Part shown: in pieces, positions 10,499 to 21,796 of the stretch
Layout of the letters: each line of letters starts with the position of its first letter
Position numbering within the stretch: the stretch's first letter is position 1
Assembly: GCA_030544235.1 (NCBI GenBank)
Contig: CM060476.1
Location: 25,198,233 to 25,262,232 of the forward strand
Origin: Lepturacanthus savala
Lineage: Eukaryota > Chordata > Actinopteri > Scombriformes > Trichiuridae
Direction: 5' to 3'
Length of the DNA: 64,000 nucleotides
The notes under the pieces: generated by a model
Seen by the model: the letters and a program-made list of their open reading frames with translations, nothing else
The model's database searches: none
What the model was told of the DNA's origin: nothing
Position numbers and translations under genes: made by a program

Positions 10499-13400
10499 CT
10501 CTGTTTCATTCATGGAACCAATGGCATATGGGCTGATGTGTGACTGGCTGTCGATGGCTGCATCCAGAGGGCTAGCTAAGGGTTTCACAGTCTTAGGTCT
10601 CTCTGGGGGGTCTGTCAACCCTTCCATGCTGATCATTTGTCCAAATAGTACAGGAGAGAAAGAACTGGCCCTTGGTGATTGAGGGTATCGAAAAACTTTG
10701 CGCTGGGCTCCTGGCCGAGGGCTGTTAGGTTTAGGGCTCATTGGCCGTAGGGGGCTCTCCGCCAAGCCCTCATTAGCCACTGGTTGAGACCTGGCCCGGG
10801 ATGGTGAATGTTGATGAGTATGAGGGCTCAAAGGTGAAACAGGACTAGTGTGATTGGGCTGTTGGACTGAGTAATCTGAAAAGGGAGGTAAACCAGAAAC
10901 AATTGGTGTGATCGGCAGATTATTTGGTGAAAGTTTTCTTCTCTGGCCCTCAGACTGGCACCCTTGGGGGTTTTCCTTTCCAATCCCTTGAGGAACTCCT
11001 CGCTTGGAGATGGGATCAGTGTGACAAAGTGCTCTGAGGGAGGATGGTGAGGATGAATTCTTGAACCTGTCCATGAGTGGAGTGGACGTAAGGGCTCCGT
11101 GGTCCTGCCCAGAAGCAGCATTGCCACATTCTCCTTCTGGCACGGACATAGTTCTTTTCAGCTGCTCAGCTTCCCTGGTTTTCTTTAACTTCCTCCAAGA
11201 CTGTTTGGTTTTACCTGAATCCCCATCAATGCCCACATTGGCCGGTTCCTCATTTTCCATATCCATCGAACGGGACTCAAACAAGCTGGAAAGGGACTTG
11301 TGTGCCTGTGCGAAGCGCATGCGGATGTTTAAACTATCGTTGCTCTTGCTTCTCTTGTAGGACTGCCCATTAAGTGACCAGACTTGCCTGGGGAGGAGGT
11401 TGTCTGAACTGGTTCCTCCATCACTCTCGCCGCTACTCCCTTGGCTTACTAGCTGACGGATACGACGAGTGCGAGGGGTAGCAGGAATAAAGCCAGAGTC
11501 TTCTATCTCATTACGCACTGTGGAAAATCCTTGGTGGACTGTTTCATTCAATATTTCACTGCCTTTGACAAAAACCTCATCATCTGAGTTGTCCCCTTGT
11601 AACCCTTGCTCAGGTAGAAGGCTCTCATCATCTCCTATTGATGAATCCTGGGGATCCTCTTCATTTTTTGCATACTTGGGGCCCTTAGCCCTCCTAAAAG
11701 AAGGCATTTTTGTGAAGACAGAAAACTTGGAGCCTTTATTTTCTGTTTGGATGCCTTTTGTTTTGCTTCTCTTATTTATTTTTTCAGGATTGGCTTTTCT
11801 GTCTGAAATAGCAAATTGACAATCACCCATTTCATCAAAGTTGCTGCTAGCTGTGGTGTAAGACATAGCATCATAGGAAACAGTCATAGGTCTACAGCGC
11901 CTTTCGCTATTGCTTCGTAGGACAAGTGTTGCTGGTTTTCCCTCAGGTTGTATCTTAGCAGTAGTTGAACACTCTTCTTCCTGCTCAGGTAGGAGATGTG
12001 GATATTTGGAACTGGAAATGTTCCCTGAAAGGTTAGCAATATCCCTAACTTGCTCAGCAGGCCTCATGATGCACTGTTCTTTCTTCGTTTCAACTTTTAA
12101 ATCATCCTCTGCTATATAACATTTTTCCAGTGAACGATCTGCCTCCAGAATTGGCTCTAAGCTATTGATAGAAAGCAAGTTCAGGTTGACATCAGGCTGT
12201 AAATACCTTACTACCCTGACCTCTTGCTGTAGAGTTGGAACATTGACCTGTGTGCACTCCTTAGCTAGATCATATTCTTCCAATGATTCTGATGAGCTGC
12301 TGTTTCTTCCATAAGGTAAGCTGTGGTCACCTGACTGGATACAATAGGGTTTCTCTTCTTTAAATTCACTGTCAGCTAAGAGGCCTCTCTTCTCCGACAC
12401 TATGTGCTTAACAACTTCATTTTGTTCTGACTCAGAGCACTTTAAATATAGACTGGCTTCAACAATGTTCTCCTCAATACTTTTCTCTATCTTAGGTTCT
12501 CCAAACCCATCTGCATGAGTCAGTCTTAAATGATAGTGGTTATTAAGGCCTTTCTCTGGTTGTGATTCAGAGTTCTCGCTCAAGTTAGTGCTAAAGCCCT
12601 GTGAAGATGGTAACACACCAGAATCTTGCTGGGGCTTGACTACATCTTGCAAGGGGTTAGGGGTCTCTGCCACTAATTGCTTAACACTTTCATTTCTTTC
12701 CGAATCAGGGCACTTTAAATCTGGACTGGCTGCAATAATGTTCTCTCCAATGCTATTCTCTGTCTTTAGATCTCCAAGCTCATCTGCATGAGCCAGTCTT
12801 ACATGACAGTGGTTATTGAGGTCTTTCTCTGGTCCTGATTCAGACTTCTTACTCAAGTTAGCTCTGAAGCCCTGTGAAGATGGGAACACACCAGAATCTC
12901 CCTGGGGCTTGACTACATCTTGCAAGGGGTCAGAGGTGTCTGGCACTAATTGCTTAACACTTTCATTTCTTCCTGTATCAGGGCACTTTAAATCTGGACT
13001 GGCTGCAATAATGTTCTCTCCAATACTATTCTCTGTCTTTAGATCTCCTAGATCATCTGCATAAGCCAGTCTTACATGACAGTGGTTATCAAGATTTTTC
13101 TCTGGTCCTGATGCAGACTTCTCACTCAAGTTAGCTCTGAGGCTCTGTGAAGATGGGAATACTCCAGTATTTTTCTGGGTCTTGACTACATCTTGCAAGG
13201 GATCAGAGGACTCTGACACAAATTGCATAACACCTTCTGAATCAGAGTGCTTTACATCTGGACTGGCTGCAAAAATGTCCTCTCCAATATTATTCGCTGT
13301 CTTTGGATCCCCAAGCTCATCTGCATTAGCCAGTCTTAAATGACAGTCATTATCCAAATCTTTCTCTGGTCCTGATTCATACTTCTCACTCAAGTTAGCT

Positions 13401-16400
13401 CCAAAGTCCTGTGAAGATGGGAACAAGCCAGAATCTTCCTGGGGCTTGACTACATCTTGCAAGGGGTCAGAGGTCTCTGGCACTAATTGTTTAACACTTC
13501 CATTTCTTTCTGAATTAGGGCACTTTAAATCTGGACTCGCTGCAACAATGTCCCCTCCAATACTATTCTCTGTCTTCAGATCCCCAAGCTCATCTGCATG
13601 AGCCAATCTTAAAGAACAGTTATCAAGGTCTTTCTCTGGTCCTGATTCAGACTTCTCATTCAAGTTAGCTCTGAAGCCCTGTGAAGATGAGAATATTCCA
13701 GAATTTTCCTGGGTGTTGACTACATCTTGCAAGGGGTCAGACGTCTCTGACACTAAATCCTTAACACATTCTGAATCAGAGCACTTTATATCTGGACTGG
13801 CTGCAACAATGTCCTCTCCAATACTATTCTCTGTCTTTAGTTCTCCAAGCTCATGTGCATGAGCCAGTCTTAAATAACAGTGGTTATCAAGGTCATTCTC
13901 TGGTTCTGATTCAGACTTCTCACTCAAGTTAGCTCTAAAGTCCTGTGAAGATGGGAATACGCCAGAATCTTCCTGGGGCTTGACTACATCTTGCAAGGGG
14001 TCAGAGGTCTCTGCCACTAATTGCTTAACACTTTCATTTCTTTCTGAATCAGAGCACTTTAAATCTGGGCTGGTCTCAACAATGTACTCTCCAATACTAT
14101 TCTCTGTCTTTAGATCTCCAAGCTCATCTGCATGAGCCAATCTTAAATGACAGTGATTATCAAGGTCTTTCTCTGGTCCAGATTCTGACTTCTCATTCCA
14201 GTTAGCTCCAAAGTCCAGTGAAAATGGAAACACACCAGAATCTTCCTGGGGCTTGAGTACCACTTTCAAGGGGTGAGAGGTCTCTGACTCTAAATGCTTA
14301 ACAATTTCATTTGTTTCTGCATCAGAGCACATTAAATCGGGACTGCTTGGAACAATGATCTCCCCAATAGTATTCTCTGTCTTAATTTCTCCAAACTCAT
14401 CTGCAAGAGTCAGTCTTAAATGACAGTCATTATCATCTTCTAATCCAGATTCAGAGATCTCACTACTCCAGTTAGCACTGAAGTCCAGTATGGATGGGAA
14501 GACACCAGAATCTTCCTGAGGCTTGACTACATCTACCAAAGGGTCAGAGGTCACCTTTGGGGATGGTGTAATCAAATGGCAAATTATTTTCTCACTGTTT
14601 TCCAAGTTGTTCTGGGCTACCCCTAAGAAACCACCTCGGCCTTCCCCTCTCTCCACCCCTTTTAAACTGGCCTTGGTATTATTGTTGGAGTCTGAACACA
14701 GAGAAACAGAAGCTTCCAGGCCACAGGAAGATTCAGAGATCTTTGACTGAGCTTGTGTACAAATCCTAGAAATTGTGCCAACAATGGAGTCTATACTTGT
14801 TAGAGAAATTGCCTCTTGAGCTACAACCACGTGTTCAGTTCTACTGCCTCGATTAGACTCAGTTTTGGCAGGATATATTGGTGATTTTTCTATCTTATTA
14901 GGCACATGCTGAGTAAAGTAGGTATCTGGATCACTAGCAAATGATTTGTGAATTTTGTGCTCAGGAAACTTTGTTGTGCCAAGTTCTGCCTGTGCAGAGT
15001 AGACTTTGCTTACTGCTCCCACATCTTGAAGCTGATTAAGATAAACATGAATGCCCTCCCCCTCCTGGTTTTGCTGTAGAAGAGAGCAGGGTGATTCTGC
15101 CCTCCTCTCTCCACTCAATTTGTTTGATAACAGAAGGGAGGTATCCTCTACTTCTCTGTTGCTGTTGGAGGAAAACAGCAGATTATTTGAAAAGGGGTTA
15201 TGAGACAGACATTCCTCAGATCCCTTACTAGTGGCTGAATGGATTTGAGTTGTATCAAACTCCGGTTCTACAAAGGCACACTGTGCCCTCTGCAAAAGCT
15301 TGTCCACAGAATAGTGCTGGCTGTGAGAAGGATTTTCTATTGCAGCATCCCCCCCATCAAAGAGTTTAGGGATTAAATCCTTGGTTTGACCATGTGTTTG
15401 CCAAGGCTGTAACCTTCCACACTGGTGTTGTTTTTGATCCGGTTGCCACTCAATAAGCTCCTCCTCACCTGGGCCTGCCAATGGAGCAGGTATGGCAGGT
15501 TTAGAAACCTTTGGAACGATAGTCAGCTCAGTAGTGCGGCTATTTAATGGAAATGAAACTGTGGTCTCTGTGGAAAATGTTATGGAGGAACAAATTTCAT
15601 TTACTGTCCCAGGTGGTTTAGTCTCTGACTCTGTTACAGAGCCAACACACCCACACTGCTCTGCCTGGAAGCAGATATCTGACACCGATGCCTTATCCCC
15701 AGACTTTGTTTTACTACTACAAACCTCAGGGTGGACGTCTGACAGTTCTCTGTTGGGGCTCTCTTCACGAGTTTGTGGACAGCAACTCACCTTATGTGTC
15801 AATACATTGATTTGTGTATCATTTGTGTCTTTAAACTCTGACTTTTTCTTGTGTAATAAATGATTTAACTTTGTGCCATGGGCCCCTGTGATGTCTGGAT
15901 TTGCCACAACACATTCTGAAATTAACTTAGAGTCTGTGTGTATAGTCTCAGATTCAGAGTGTGCTGGTGTACAATTAGAGTCAGATGTGTGAGCAACTAT
16001 TGATATACTACCTTTATAGTTACTCTCTACTTTGTGTGTTTCATAGCAATATGTCTCCACACTTCTGCACAAGTCCTTTTTATCTGTGCTTTGCTCGTTT
16101 ATGGACTGAATCTCCCCATCTTCAGTGATTATACAGTGGTGCTCTACTTCTTCTCTCTGTATGTGACTTTTATTACAGTTACTGTTGAATATATGTGAAC
16201 CTAGGTTTTGCTCTATATCATAAGTGCAGAGCAGTTCTCTATTCTCAACTTCTACATCGTGAACATTACAGATTTGTATTCTCTTTCTTTCTGTGCACTC
16301 TGTGTGTTCTCTATCTGTGTTTCCAGTCTGGAAAATTGCCTCATGTTGATGTGTGCTTTGCCATTCTTGTGTCTTCACAGTTTTGTCCTCTGTGGTATCT

Positions 16401-17107
16401 GTATGTACTCTGCATGTTTGTGAGTTTGTAGATTCTGCCGGTCTGATGGGATTACTTTCTTCAAGCTGAGTTTGTAACTGTTCTGTCACTTCTTGAGTAT
16501 CTGGCGGGCTAGTTACCTTTATATCAAATGTGTCTGTTTTGTTTTGGCTTTGTACTTTTAAGCTGCACAGCTCCTTGCTGCTTTTGAATTTTGTACCTGT
16601 GCAAACAGCCTTTAAATTGGACTGTTCTTGGTGTACATCTAGTTTTAGTGTCTCTGTCCTCTGTACTCTATGGGATTGGTTCTCCGTTGAGCACAAAACT
16701 CCGGTGCTGAAATTCAAGAGGATATCAGGATCCAGAGGATTTTCTGGGCTTTTCCTCCTTTTACAATTGGGTTGTCCAACGTAAGTCTCTGTGACATCTC
16801 CCTGGCCGCCCTTAGCCAACACAGACTCTCTCCGCACTTTACTCTGCCCGTGGAAACTGCTGCATGTTGCTCGTCGACCAATATAGGTGTCCTCCAGTCC
16901 CAGCAGGCCATCCAGAGAGTCCTCTGCATCGGGGCTCAAATCTGACAGGGTGTCGCTGTGCCATGAACGTGAGTCAAAATATTCATCAGATGTATCACCC
17001 CCTCCTATACTTCTCTCACACCACTCCAGGGAGTCAGAACCCAAATCCACCTCCTCCAAGCCAAATCCTTCAGATAGTTGGTGGGCAACTTCAATGGCTT
17101 CCTGGGG
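10499..17107 (-). CDS. arhgef4: arhgef4-like giant exon 2 (2203 codons), disordered N-terminal region of an Asef-family RhoGEF
   Basis: A continuous 6609-bp open exon lies between an acceptor (TTCACAG ending at 17108) and a donor (GAG|GTAAGAAA at 10499/10498). It is in phase 0 at both ends, so skipping it would keep the frame. The reading continues upstream only through the acceptor without an ATG, so the start must come from another exon. The first 80 residues are acidic and Ser/Asp-rich (about 16870-17107). A Ser/Thr-rich region with no recognised fold follows. Eight tandem units of about 90 residues occupy 12380-14560. The C-terminal third has basic, conserved-looking blocks (KFSVFTKMPSFRRAK near 11700; SNDSLNIRMRFAQAHKSLSS near 11300). 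It ends in Ser-Pro-rich sequence (10700-10860), a likely region of phosphorylation and SH3 or 14-3-3 contacts. No DH, PH or SH3 domain is in this exon. Assignment to ARHGEF4 rests on the two following exons; SPATA13 is the alternative. Confidence 0.85.
12380..14560 (-). repeat. Eight tandem ~90-residue coding repeats within the giant exon
   Basis: Each unit carries a core like DPLQDVVKPQEDSGVFPSSQ, then ANLSEKSESGPEKDLDNHCH, LRLAHADELGDLKTENSIGE and AASPDLKCSDSERNESVKQL. The DNA block around TTGACTACATCTTGCAAGGG recurs near 14523, 14254, 13978, 13715, 13443, 13181, 12907 and 12637, a period of about 265-275 bp. The first two and the last units are the most divergent. Units 4 and 6 share a lost RNE-type segment just before the core and a TQ-N variant in place of PQ-D, which suggests that a two-unit block was duplicated. 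All units stay in frame. No known domain was recognised. The sequence is acidic with conserved Cys and Trp/Leu positions and could be a linear-motif array. Confidence 0.85.
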
Positions 17108-17363
17108 CTGTGAAGTCAATGAATAAGAGAATGGTTAGATAGAGATCAGTAAAGATTAACCTCAAATAGACAATCATGAGCTTCAGAAGTAGTCATTTAG
17201 AAGAGAATGCGAATATTATTAATTTTAACCCTCAGAGACAGCAAATCAGGTTTAACAATCTAAAAGTGCTCAAATGTTATACAAAATTCAAAAGTTCACA
17301 TCATCTGCAATGCCTGGCCAAAAAACAATTGCACCAAAAAATTTGTCACACACATTTCATTTG

Positions 17364-17736
17364 GGGGTGACACAGTGGCAAAGGGGTTAGCGCTGTTGCC
17401 TCACAGCAAGAAGGTTGCAGGTTCAAGACCTCCTTGGTCCTGGGGCTGGGACCTTTCTGTGTGGAGTTTGCATGTTCTCCCTGTGTCTGCGTGGGTTTTC
17501 ACCGGGTACTCCAGCTTCCTCCCACAGTCCAAAAACATGCTGAGGTTAATTGGCGACTCTAAATTGCCCGTAGGTGTGAATGTGTGAGTGAATGGTGTGT
17601 GTGCCTCATGATTGGCTGGCGACCATCTGGGGTGTATCCCTGCCTCACGCCGTAACGCGCTGGGATAGGCTCCAGCAGACCCCTGCGACCCTAATGAGGA
17701 ATAAGCAGGTATAGAAAATGACTGACTGACTGGTTG
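17364..17736 (+). mobile_element. tRNA-headed SINE in intron 1, 12-bp target duplication
   Basis: The head (GTGACACAGTGGCAAAGGGG to a B-box GGTTCAAGACC) is tRNA-like. The body contains TGCATGTTCTCCCTGTGTCT, CAGCTTCCTCCCACAGTCCA and GGTTAATTGGCGACTCTAAA, and the 3' end is ATGACTGACTGACTGG. The duodecamer ACATTTCATTTG flanks it at 17352-17363 and 17737-17748. It is antisense to the RhoGEF gene. It is the best-preserved copy of a family that also occurs near 21.4, 33.7, 48.0, 57.1 and 60.3 kb. Confidence 0.85.
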
Positions 17737-18720
17737 ACATTTCATTTGAGCACCATTAACGTTAATTATGGCACATGTTCACTGTGGCATTGTTTTGATT
17801 AGCTTCTGCAATGTCACAAGTATTTCCATCCAGTTTTATATTCATTTTTCACATAGGTCTTGTATTGATGATAGTAGTCGGACCACTGCACAAAGTCTTC
17901 TCCAACACACCCCAACGATTCTCAATGTGATGAAGGTCTGGACTCTGTGATGGCCAATCCGTGTGAATATGATGTCTCATACTAGCTGAACCACGCCATC
18001 ACATTGATGAATTAACTTGGTCTTTCACTTCATCTGCTTCTTACCCTGATGCTCTATCATTCTGGTTCCCTGTTGTCCTTCCAGTTTTTCAATAATGCAT
18101 TAGACTCACAATGGACCAATAATTCATTCAAACTAAGAAGTCCAGTTGATTTGCTCTAAAATCCACAAGAAACAGAAGGCAGGCAGTTTATCTGAAGTCA
18201 CTTAGTCACTTAGTGTAGTAACTACCTACTCTGACTCTGAGACAGTGGACAGTTACAGCAGCAGCTAGCATAAAATTCCCTCTGTGACGTGATATGATGC
18301 AGTGTTAAGAAAAAGCAGTTTTTTTGCCACTGCTCAAAATTGTCATTTTTTCAGTTAAATATGTTCTCTTATTTCCTGAAAAATATTTTAAATCCTCATT
18401 CAGCTTTGCGAATGGCATTTCATAGACAGGATTATATATGCATTATGTAAAAAAAAAAATCTGATCTGAATATGCTCTTTAAGAAAAATAAAACATATTA
18501 CATGGGACAACATGAGATAAACTAACTTTCTTTTTCATAGCAATAATCAGAAATGGTTTCCCCATTGTAGCTGCTTTGAACAATCGTTTGTGATTTGAAG
18601 AACTAGGCAGTCCTCCCTCTCTTTTTTAATCTTTCTATGAATCAGTACACACACGATTTAAACTGCCCCTGGTACATGCACAATTATTTAATGTAATCCC
18701 ACTAAGTCAGTTTTACTTAC

Positions 18721-18801
18721 TCTCAAGCGCTTCAGTGCACAAGCTGTATCCAGCACCAGAGCACAAAGGCAAGCAGCAAACCAGCTCAGCACAGCTCCCA
18801 T
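18721..18801 (-). CDS. arhgef4: arhgef4-like first coding exon (start codon, hydrophobic N-terminus)
   Basis: This exon encodes 27 residues from the ATG at 18801-18799 to a GTAAGT donor at 18720-18715. The start sits in a strong Kozak context (ACC before, G after). An in-frame TGA lies seven codons upstream (18822-18820), so translation should begin here. The exon ends in phase 0, matching the phase-0 acceptor of the giant exon at 17107. The peptide begins MGAVLSWFAACLCALVLDTA and ends in a short basic stretch (LKRLR). It therefore looks like a signal peptide or membrane anchor, which is unexpected for a cytoplasmic RhoGEF. The 5' end of the exon and any upstream leader exon were not located. 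The link to the next exon is inferred from splice signals and phase; no transcript was available. An alternative is that this is a start used only by one isoform. Confidence 0.6.
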
Positions 18802-18822
18802 GGTGTTCCCCACACACACTCA

Positions 18823-21372
18823 CACACTTCCTTCTCCATATGTCCTCAGCTTCCCTCTGCACCTTTGTCTCCGTTTATCGTCCATGATCACCAATCATGC
18901 TTCCTAACAGTCGCATGTCTTAAATTACAGATCCACCCCTTTTCTTCATCTACCTGCATTGGCCGCCCTTTACATAAACCCCAGCAAGATCACTGTGCAG
19001 AAAGAGGCAAAACAAAACTTAGCCTGCATATTAATGTCTTACAAAAACAGCAAAGTACAGAGTGATCTCTGTGTCTGAATAAAAGGAAAGACACTAAAAG
19101 TCCTGCTATAAATACAGAGCTGCAACGACAGTGCAGAGTGCATGACAACTCAACTCAACTCATTAAGTAACCTTAATGCAAGCTAACTCAAATCACATTA
19201 GGGAACAAATAGTCTCACGGGTTATATATAAATTACAGCATGGCCTGAAAAATATATAAAATTATTTACATTCAACTATAAATCTCATATCATAGGACTT
19301 TACATGACACAGAAACACATGATCTGAATTACCGTTAAATATCTTCCTCACTTTAGCTCATGTTTTAGAGCATCTGAGGAAACCAATAGGCAATTAAAGA
19401 ACAAATAATACCTTCATTCAATGTCTCCTCAATTACTTGTTTTGGAGCTTGTTTACTGAGGTCAAAAATGAACTGCAAAGCTGAAAATATAATTAACTTG
19501 ATCTTATTTTTCCATCCAGTTTTGGTTATTTGTTTCAAACTTGTCATTGTGCAGAGGACATGTGTGCCATGCAATTCGCATGTAGATTGATAGATCTTTT
19601 TAATATTTTCTAACTTCTTTGTGTTTGTGTGTTTTTCCAATTTCTGCATTGTCTAAAGATTTGTATTCCATCATTGGCCCCATTGTGAAGTGCTATTTCA
19701 TCACACACATTCTTCCTTGTGGCAGGTACTCAAACAGTTCAGATAGATTTTGATTGGTTTCTTCAACAAATATTTCCTTCCATCCTTTCTAAATCATTAT
19801 ATCATTCTTTCTTTCCCCTTTTTTCTTTCTGTCCTTCCTTCCTTCCTTCCTATTCTACCCCATTCTTCTTTCTTAAGTCCTCTAGAGTGGAATAAATACA
19901 GTACATACCAGACCTGAAGAGGATATTGTTAATGATAGATGCACAACATGAACGTGGATGTGATCTAAAAGGGTTAAGAGACTTTACCAGAGAATCTGAA
20001 GAAACTTTGAGATAACATCAATACATGTTACATGTATTCCAATCTTCAAAATGCCTGATGATATTAAAGTCATGTGTATGGGAAAAGTCTCTCTGCTGAT
20101 AAGAGCTGCTGTGTCACTGATAATAATTTGAAGCTGACAGATGTTGACACGACTGCTTTAGTGTTAAATTTAATCATCTAGGTTACATGATATGAATTGT
20201 AGAAACCATGGAACAGGGCGAATTTTAATATATATGTTGTAATGATCTGAAAGTACAGGATGTAACCCAGACATAATGGAACATGTATTCATTGTCACAA
20301 CTTCTGATTCTTTTCTTTTGTTTTTTTTAGTTAGAGTGCTTTCAGGTTATACAGACAGTAATGTTGAATGTCATCAAAATAAAAGTATTCAACATACTGC
20401 AGCTGTACGTATCAGGATAGTATATACTGTTAAAAAGAACAAGACCAGAATATTTACCAGCTACAGTCTTTTATGAGGATTGAAACTTATTTTCATTATT
20501 AATTTATTTCTAGATTCTTGTCTTCAAATTGTAGATTCTTGTATTTAAATGTTTCATTCAATTCACAATGATATAAAAAGAGATAGAAAGATAAAGCAGA
20601 AAGCCATCCCAATAATAATTGTTTAAATAGTTACCTCATATTAATTCAGCTGAAATTTAGTGTGCATGTTTGCACAAAGAATCTTGCAGATTTTGTCTTC
20701 CATCGCCTTCATGTACCTATACTGATGATGCATAATCAAGACCTTCCAAATAATGAATTGATGCAAGTAAGAATCTTGAACCTAAGCCTCACAGGGTTCG
20801 AAACACTTACATTTAGGAGAAGATGTTCATTGCTCATTACACCAATTACCACAAATTAGATTATGTGCAATTACAGGCTGAACGAAGTAAACTCTGACAA
20901 TCAAAACCAAAAAGAAATAGAGGCTAACACTGGCTAATCACACCCACAGGGGGTGGGGCTTATAGTTTATCTGCCTACCCGTTTTCTTTTGTGAAGCATA
21001 GATTAGATTAGTTTAGAAAAACCTTTAGCCAATTAAAACTGCAGAAAAACTATGTAAATGTGATTTACTTATAGTACATTATAGTATACAATTGAAATTA
21101 CATTAAAAAGCCAATTATTTATGTGAGATTTTTCATTTTGAAGCAGTCTAAGTAAAACTTACAAAGAATGACAGAGTATGAGAGATTGTCCCTAAAGAAT
21201 TTAATTGCAGTTTTTAAGTGCAAAAGCGTAGTTTTCTTAAGTAAATAATAATAAATAAACAAAATCCCAAAGTCTTTAGTTACAATCAAAGCTGCGTTGT
21301 CCTGTTTCTTCCTGCACCAATCGTACAGCCAACTTATCGAAAGTATCGTAACATCTCTCAAACCCACACGAT
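18823..21372. other. Upstream flank of the RhoGEF gene, no clear promoter
   Basis: This region should hold the leader and promoter of the minus-strand gene. A TATTTATA-like stretch is present on the minus strand near 19107-19117, but nothing fixes a transcription start. A short CTTC-rich tract lies at 19820-19855. No other gene was seen. Confidence 0.4.
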
Positions 21373-21690
21373 AGCCTCACAGCAAGAAGGTCCAGGTTCC
21401 AGTCCTGGGTCTGGGACCTTTCTGTGTGGAGTTTCATGTTCTCCCTGTGTCTGCTGGCTTTTCTCCACTTTTCTCCCTACAGCATTCTCCCACAGTCCAA
21501 ACACAGGCATTCTATTCTAAAAAAAAACAAAAACAAACTCCAATTTCGTTATACATACAGTGTACAATAACAATAAAGGGAACTCTAATCTGTTCTATGC
21601 TGAGGCTAATTGGATACTCTAAACTACCCATAGGTGAGAGTGTGTGATTAGCTCCAGCAGATAAGTGGGTATAGAAAATGAATGACTGAC
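21373..21690 (+). mobile_element. SINE copy, internally rearranged
   Basis: The segment starts at CCTCACAGCAAGAAGGTCCA and keeps TTTCTGTGTGGAGTTTCATG and TCTCCCACAGTCCA. It is then interrupted by about 90 bp of unrelated A-rich sequence (about 21510-21600). It resumes with TGCTGAGGCTAATTGGATAC and ends in ATAGAAAATGAATGACTGAC. Same family as the copy at 17364-17736, truncated at the 5' end. Confidence 0.75.
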
Positions 21691-21691
21691 A

Positions 21692-21796
21692 ACATGAACA
21701 CACACTGTACCTGATGAATTTTTCTTAAAACTATATTTCAATAAGTTTTTGACTTTTTCGTCTTGCCAAACATTATTTGTCACTGACCCACATACA
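21692..21796. repeat. Partial copy of the TTAA-type MITE
   Basis: Resembles 46700-46811 over about 100 bp (ACATGAACACACACTGTACC, then CTTGCCAAACATTATTTGTC and ACTGACCC). Only the right portion is present. Confidence 0.6.

Noticed and set aside
17117..17119. TTG as a start codon for the giant reading
   Set aside because: It lies in the intron, three codons before a good acceptor AG. The ATG at 18801 in correct phase explains the start better.
10828..17142. Many 60-120 codon frames inside the giant exon on both strands
   Set aside because: Shadows of the 2203-codon reading. Their periodic recurrence between 12.5 and 14.7 kb reflects the coding repeat.
20805..20820. GGTTCGAAAC, a tRNA B-box-like motif
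   Set aside because: No A box or cloverleaf can be drawn around it.
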